DNA of 21,567 nt from a virus. Position 1 is the first letter of the stretch. The number at the start of each line of letters is the position of its first letter. The translations under genes and the position numbers were made by a program. Positions 19,813 through 21,567 of the stretch are shown in pieces. The stretch spans positions 1-21,567 of IMG/VR virus record IMGVR_UViG_3300042905_002479. One strand, 5' to 3'. The notes under the pieces are model-generated. The model was not told where the DNA came from, did no database searches, and saw only the letters and a program-made list of their open reading frames with translations.

Positions 19813-21081
19813 ATGGCAAACTATTTCGCCAGAAAAGCGGGCAATATTAATGCTACCGATGTCTGGGCCACCACGCCCGCAGGCTCGGCGGCGGATGTGT
19901 GGTCTAGTTTTACGAGCAGCGATGTGCTGCACTCCAACAACTTTGCCATCACGGTCAACGTCTCAACCACGGTGGGCGAGGTGCGGAATGATAATTCCAA
20001 CAGCGCCACGGCGGGTGGATCATTTGCTTTAGTAAATGGCATCACGCTGACGGCGGATGCTTTTGCTGGAACAGCAAACGCTCAAACTGTAACTTATGCT
20101 GGAACAGTCGGCAATTCTGCATCTTTCGTGGGTGATGCCACTTCTGGCAGCGGAGCAAATAGTCGGGCACTAGAAAATAGTTCCACGGGAACACTTAATA
20201 TTACAGGCAATGTGACGGGCGGATCGGCATCGGCTGCTCACGGTGTTAATAACGCCTCTACGGGAACTGTAAATATTACAGGCAATGTGACGGCTGGATC
20301 GGCAACAGGCATCTACGGAGCCAATAACAGCTCTACGGGCACTATAAATATCACAGGCAATGTCGTAGGCGGCGGCGCAAATACGGCCAACGGAGCCAAT
20401 AACGCCTCTACGGGCACAATGACGATCACGGGCAACGCCACAGGCGGAAGCGTTGCTGGTGCCCTTGGTGCCAATAACGCCTCTACGGGCACAATGACGA
20501 TTGTCGGTAGTGCTTTCGGCTCCAACAACGCCATCGGAGCCAACAACGCCTCCACGGGTATCCTCAACGTAAAACGCGCAGTCGGCAACGACTTTGGTAT
20601 CGGAGCCACGGGCATGGCGTCTGTGGCGGGCGTGGTCAGTGCCGTAGCAGGAGCGCAAACTCGCGTTGAAGAATTTGAATACGGTCTGCTCGGTCAAGCC
20701 CCGACCACAGGGGCCGTAAGCTGCCCCGACCAAACGACCAACGTGTGCTTGGTGCATCGTTTGAGCAGCACCAAGAAAACGCTTATCGACGCAGCTTCCG
20801 TGTCTGGCGCACTGCCAGCCGCAGGCGACGTTCGCTTCGGGACAACTTTTAACCAAGGCAGCACCACAGGAACCCTGCGTGTTCCCGCTGCTGGCAGCGT
20901 GGCGCTTGGCGTGTTGGTGGATAACACCACAGGCACCGCCGTCCTGACGCCCGCCGCCGTGTGGGATGCGCTGACCAGCGGGATGACTACTTCGGGCAGC
21001 ATCGGGGCGCGGCTTAAAAATGCGGCCACGCTGGACTCGACGGGGCAGCAGTTGGCGGATGCGCTTTCGCCCGTGCCGTGA
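19813..21081 (+). CDS. Repeat-containing beta-solenoid-like adhesin or fibre, 422 residues
   Basis: The N-terminal domain (to about residue 120) includes VTVNVSTTVGEVRNDN-like strands. Then five tandem repeats of about 25 residues beginning STGT(x)(N/T)ITGN (residues 124-246) form a regular beta-solenoid-like stack. A C-terminal domain follows, about residues 275-422, with RVEEFEYGLLGQAPTTGAVS and the tip region VWDALTSGMTTSGSIGARLK, a common phage fibre ending. No signal peptide is visible. Function is probably receptor binding or surface display. The stop is 5 bases before the next ATG. Confidence 0.7.
   Translation: MANYFARKAGNINATDVWATTPAGSAADVWSSFTSSDVLHSNNFAITVNVSTTVGEVRNDNSNSATAGGSFALVNGITLTADAFAGTANAQTVTYAGTVGNSASFVGDATSGSGANSRALENSSTGTLNITGNVTGGSASAAHGVNNASTGTVNITGNVTAGSATGIYGANNSSTGTINITGNVVGGGANTANGANNASTGTMTITGNATGGSVAGALGANNASTGTMTIVGSAFGSNNAIGANNASTGILNVKRAVGNDFGIGATGMASVAGVVSAVAGAQTRVEEFEYGLLGQAPTTGAVSCPDQTTNVCLVHRLSSTKKTLIDAASVSGALPAAGDVRFGTTFNQGSTTGTLRVPAAGSVALGVLVDNTTGTAVLTPAAVWDALTSGMTTSGSIGARLKNAATLDSTGQQLADALSPVP
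20182..20550 (+). repeat. Five tandem 25-residue (75-bp) coding repeats
   Basis: Units start at 20182, 20257, 20332 and 20407 (75 bp each) and 20482 (69 bp), followed by a partial unit at 20551. Each encodes S-T-G-T-x-x-I-x-G followed by a G/A/S-rich stretch and ends N-N-(A/S). The bases tcNacgggnac begin each unit, so the repeats are also visible in the DNA. Confidence 0.8.
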
Positions 21082-21086
21082 TCAAG

Positions 21087-21194
21087 ATGAACACTAAATC
21101 CAGTTCAACGCCCGCGCCAGCGGCCAGCTTTGGAAGTCCTGCGGCTACGTTTGAAGAGGCGAGTGCGGAGGCTGTGGCTGACTTGATGCCGTGA
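21087..21194 (+). CDS. Small Ala/Ser/Pro-rich protein, 35 residues
   Basis: ATG 21087 to TGA 21194. The product (MNTKSSSTPAPAASFGSPAA, then TFEEASAEAVADLMP) is a flexible Ala/Pro/Ser segment with an acidic helix. Its stop overlaps the GTG of the next gene (GTGA). It fills the space after the solenoid gene and is coupled to the next one. Low complexity makes it weakly supported. Confidence 0.4.
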   Translation: MNTKSSSTPAPAASFGSPAATFEEASAEAVADLMP

Positions 21195-21409
21195 CGGCCA
21201 CGCTAACCTTCACGCTGCCCGAGGAGCAGGAAGAATTTTACCTCGCCGCCAAGGGCGCGGAGTGGCGAATGGTGCTGGAGGACATGGACGCGCACCTTCG
21301 CTCGCGGCTAAAGCACGAAGATTTGCCCGAAGATGTGGACGCCGCGTTAGACGCTGCGCGGCAGAGACTTCATGAGTTTGTGTCCGAGCGAGGCTTGAGT
21401 TTGTGGTGA
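21191..21409 (+). CDS. Small conserved phage protein, GTG start, 72 residues
   Basis: The GTG at 21191 overlaps the previous stop. The sequence runs TLTFTLPEEQEEFYLAAKGA, then EWRMVLEDMDAHLRSRLKHE, and a C-terminal helix closing with ERGLSLW. It matches a small helical phage protein family I have seen repeatedly, often near fibres and lysis genes, without assigned function. The L-P-E-E-x-E-E-F and terminal R-G-L-S-L-(W) ends are the recognisable parts. Confidence 0.7.
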   Translation: MTATLTFTLPEEQEEFYLAAKGAEWRMVLEDMDAHLRSRLKHEDLPEDVDAALDAARQRLHEFVSERGLSLW

Positions 21410-21438
21410 TTGGCAGGCTTTGACACCCCGGCGAGGGC

Positions 21439-21567
21439 ATGAACTTGCTTAATACGGCACTCGGAAAACTGCGCGAAAAATCCACTTGGGCCGGGCTGGC
21501 TACGCTTGCCGCCGCCGCAGGCTGGAAGCTCTCGCCGGAGGACTGGAGTTCCGTGGCGGCTCTCGTC
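21439..21567 (+). CDS. Holin-like membrane protein, N-terminal part (cut by window edge)
   Basis: Forty-three codons are visible from ATG 21439 to the window edge. The start reads MNLLNTALGKLREKSTWAGL, then ATLAAAAGWKLSPEDW and a second hydrophobic segment beginning SSVAALV. This arrangement (a K-S-T-W-A-G-L motif, a small hydrophobic run, a turn with S-P-E, then a second hydrophobic helix) is typical of small phage membrane proteins annotated as holins. Such proteins permeabilise the inner membrane to release or activate the endolysin. The second helix and the C-terminus lie outside the window, so the assignment is provisional. It follows the 72-residue gene by 29 bases. Confidence 0.55.
   Translation, partial: MNLLNTALGKLREKSTWAGLATLAAAAGWKLSPEDWSSVAALV

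Noticed and set aside
20182-20550. CRISPR-like array
   Set aside because: The units are contiguous, have no unique spacers, stay in one reading frame and encode a regular protein repeat.
20170-20856. 228-residue minus-strand frame opposite the solenoid gene
   Set aside because: Its repeats (ARRGVIG and similar) are the antisense of the 75-bp coding repeats on the plus strand.

Overview
The window is part of a tailed double-stranded DNA phage or prophage (Caudoviricetes-like). The evidence is a large terminase, a DnaB-type helicase, several tail-fibre genes and trains of very short overlapping genes. No integrase, tRNA, CRISPR array, transposase, portal or capsid gene is visible. The host cannot be fixed. 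Few genes have a Shine-Dalgarno site. One good promoter fits the Bacteroidota pattern TTTG-N19-TAnnTTTG. The Asn/Thr/Gly-rich fibres would also suit Verrucomicrobiota. Both host ideas are inference.

Left arm (1-6648, minus strand). From the strand switch leftwards come a winged-helix, replication-initiator-like gene and an HNH endonuclease. A promoter then drives a two-HTH regulator. After it comes a train of small genes joined mostly by 4-base ATGA overlaps. It includes a NUMOD3/PD-(D/E)XK homing-type nuclease, a zincin-like protein and a dCMP deaminase. Further left are several tiny membrane peptides, a probable intrinsic terminator at 1074-1107, a second PD-(D/E)XK-like protein and a truncated DUF736-like protein.

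Strand switch (6649-7001). This stretch has no convincing protein gene but is full of structure. Two inverted-repeat pairs are interleaved upstream of the initiator-like gene, so a minus-strand transcript could form a long hairpin plus a pseudoknot. On the other side, a possible three-way-junction RNA lies directly upstream of an exported protein. It is a good candidate for a replication origin and/or a two-sided control region.

Middle (7002-12747). On the plus strand are a secreted coiled-coil protein, an unknown 215-residue protein, a lipoprotein, a DUF551-like protein, two small proteins, a glycosyltransferase-like protein and the DnaB-type helicase. Minus-strand genes interrupt them: an HNH endonuclease, a cysteine-rich protein and a two-HTH candidate small terminase.

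Right arm (12776-21567, plus strand). The large terminase is followed directly by the tail-fibre/adhesin module, not by portal and capsid genes. The module has two related small beta-sandwich-like proteins flanking a signal-peptide-bearing fibre, a second large fibre, a 25-residue-repeat solenoid protein, and small genes leading into what looks like a holin-like gene cut by the window edge. GC content rises clearly from about position 18,000, which suggests mosaic origin.
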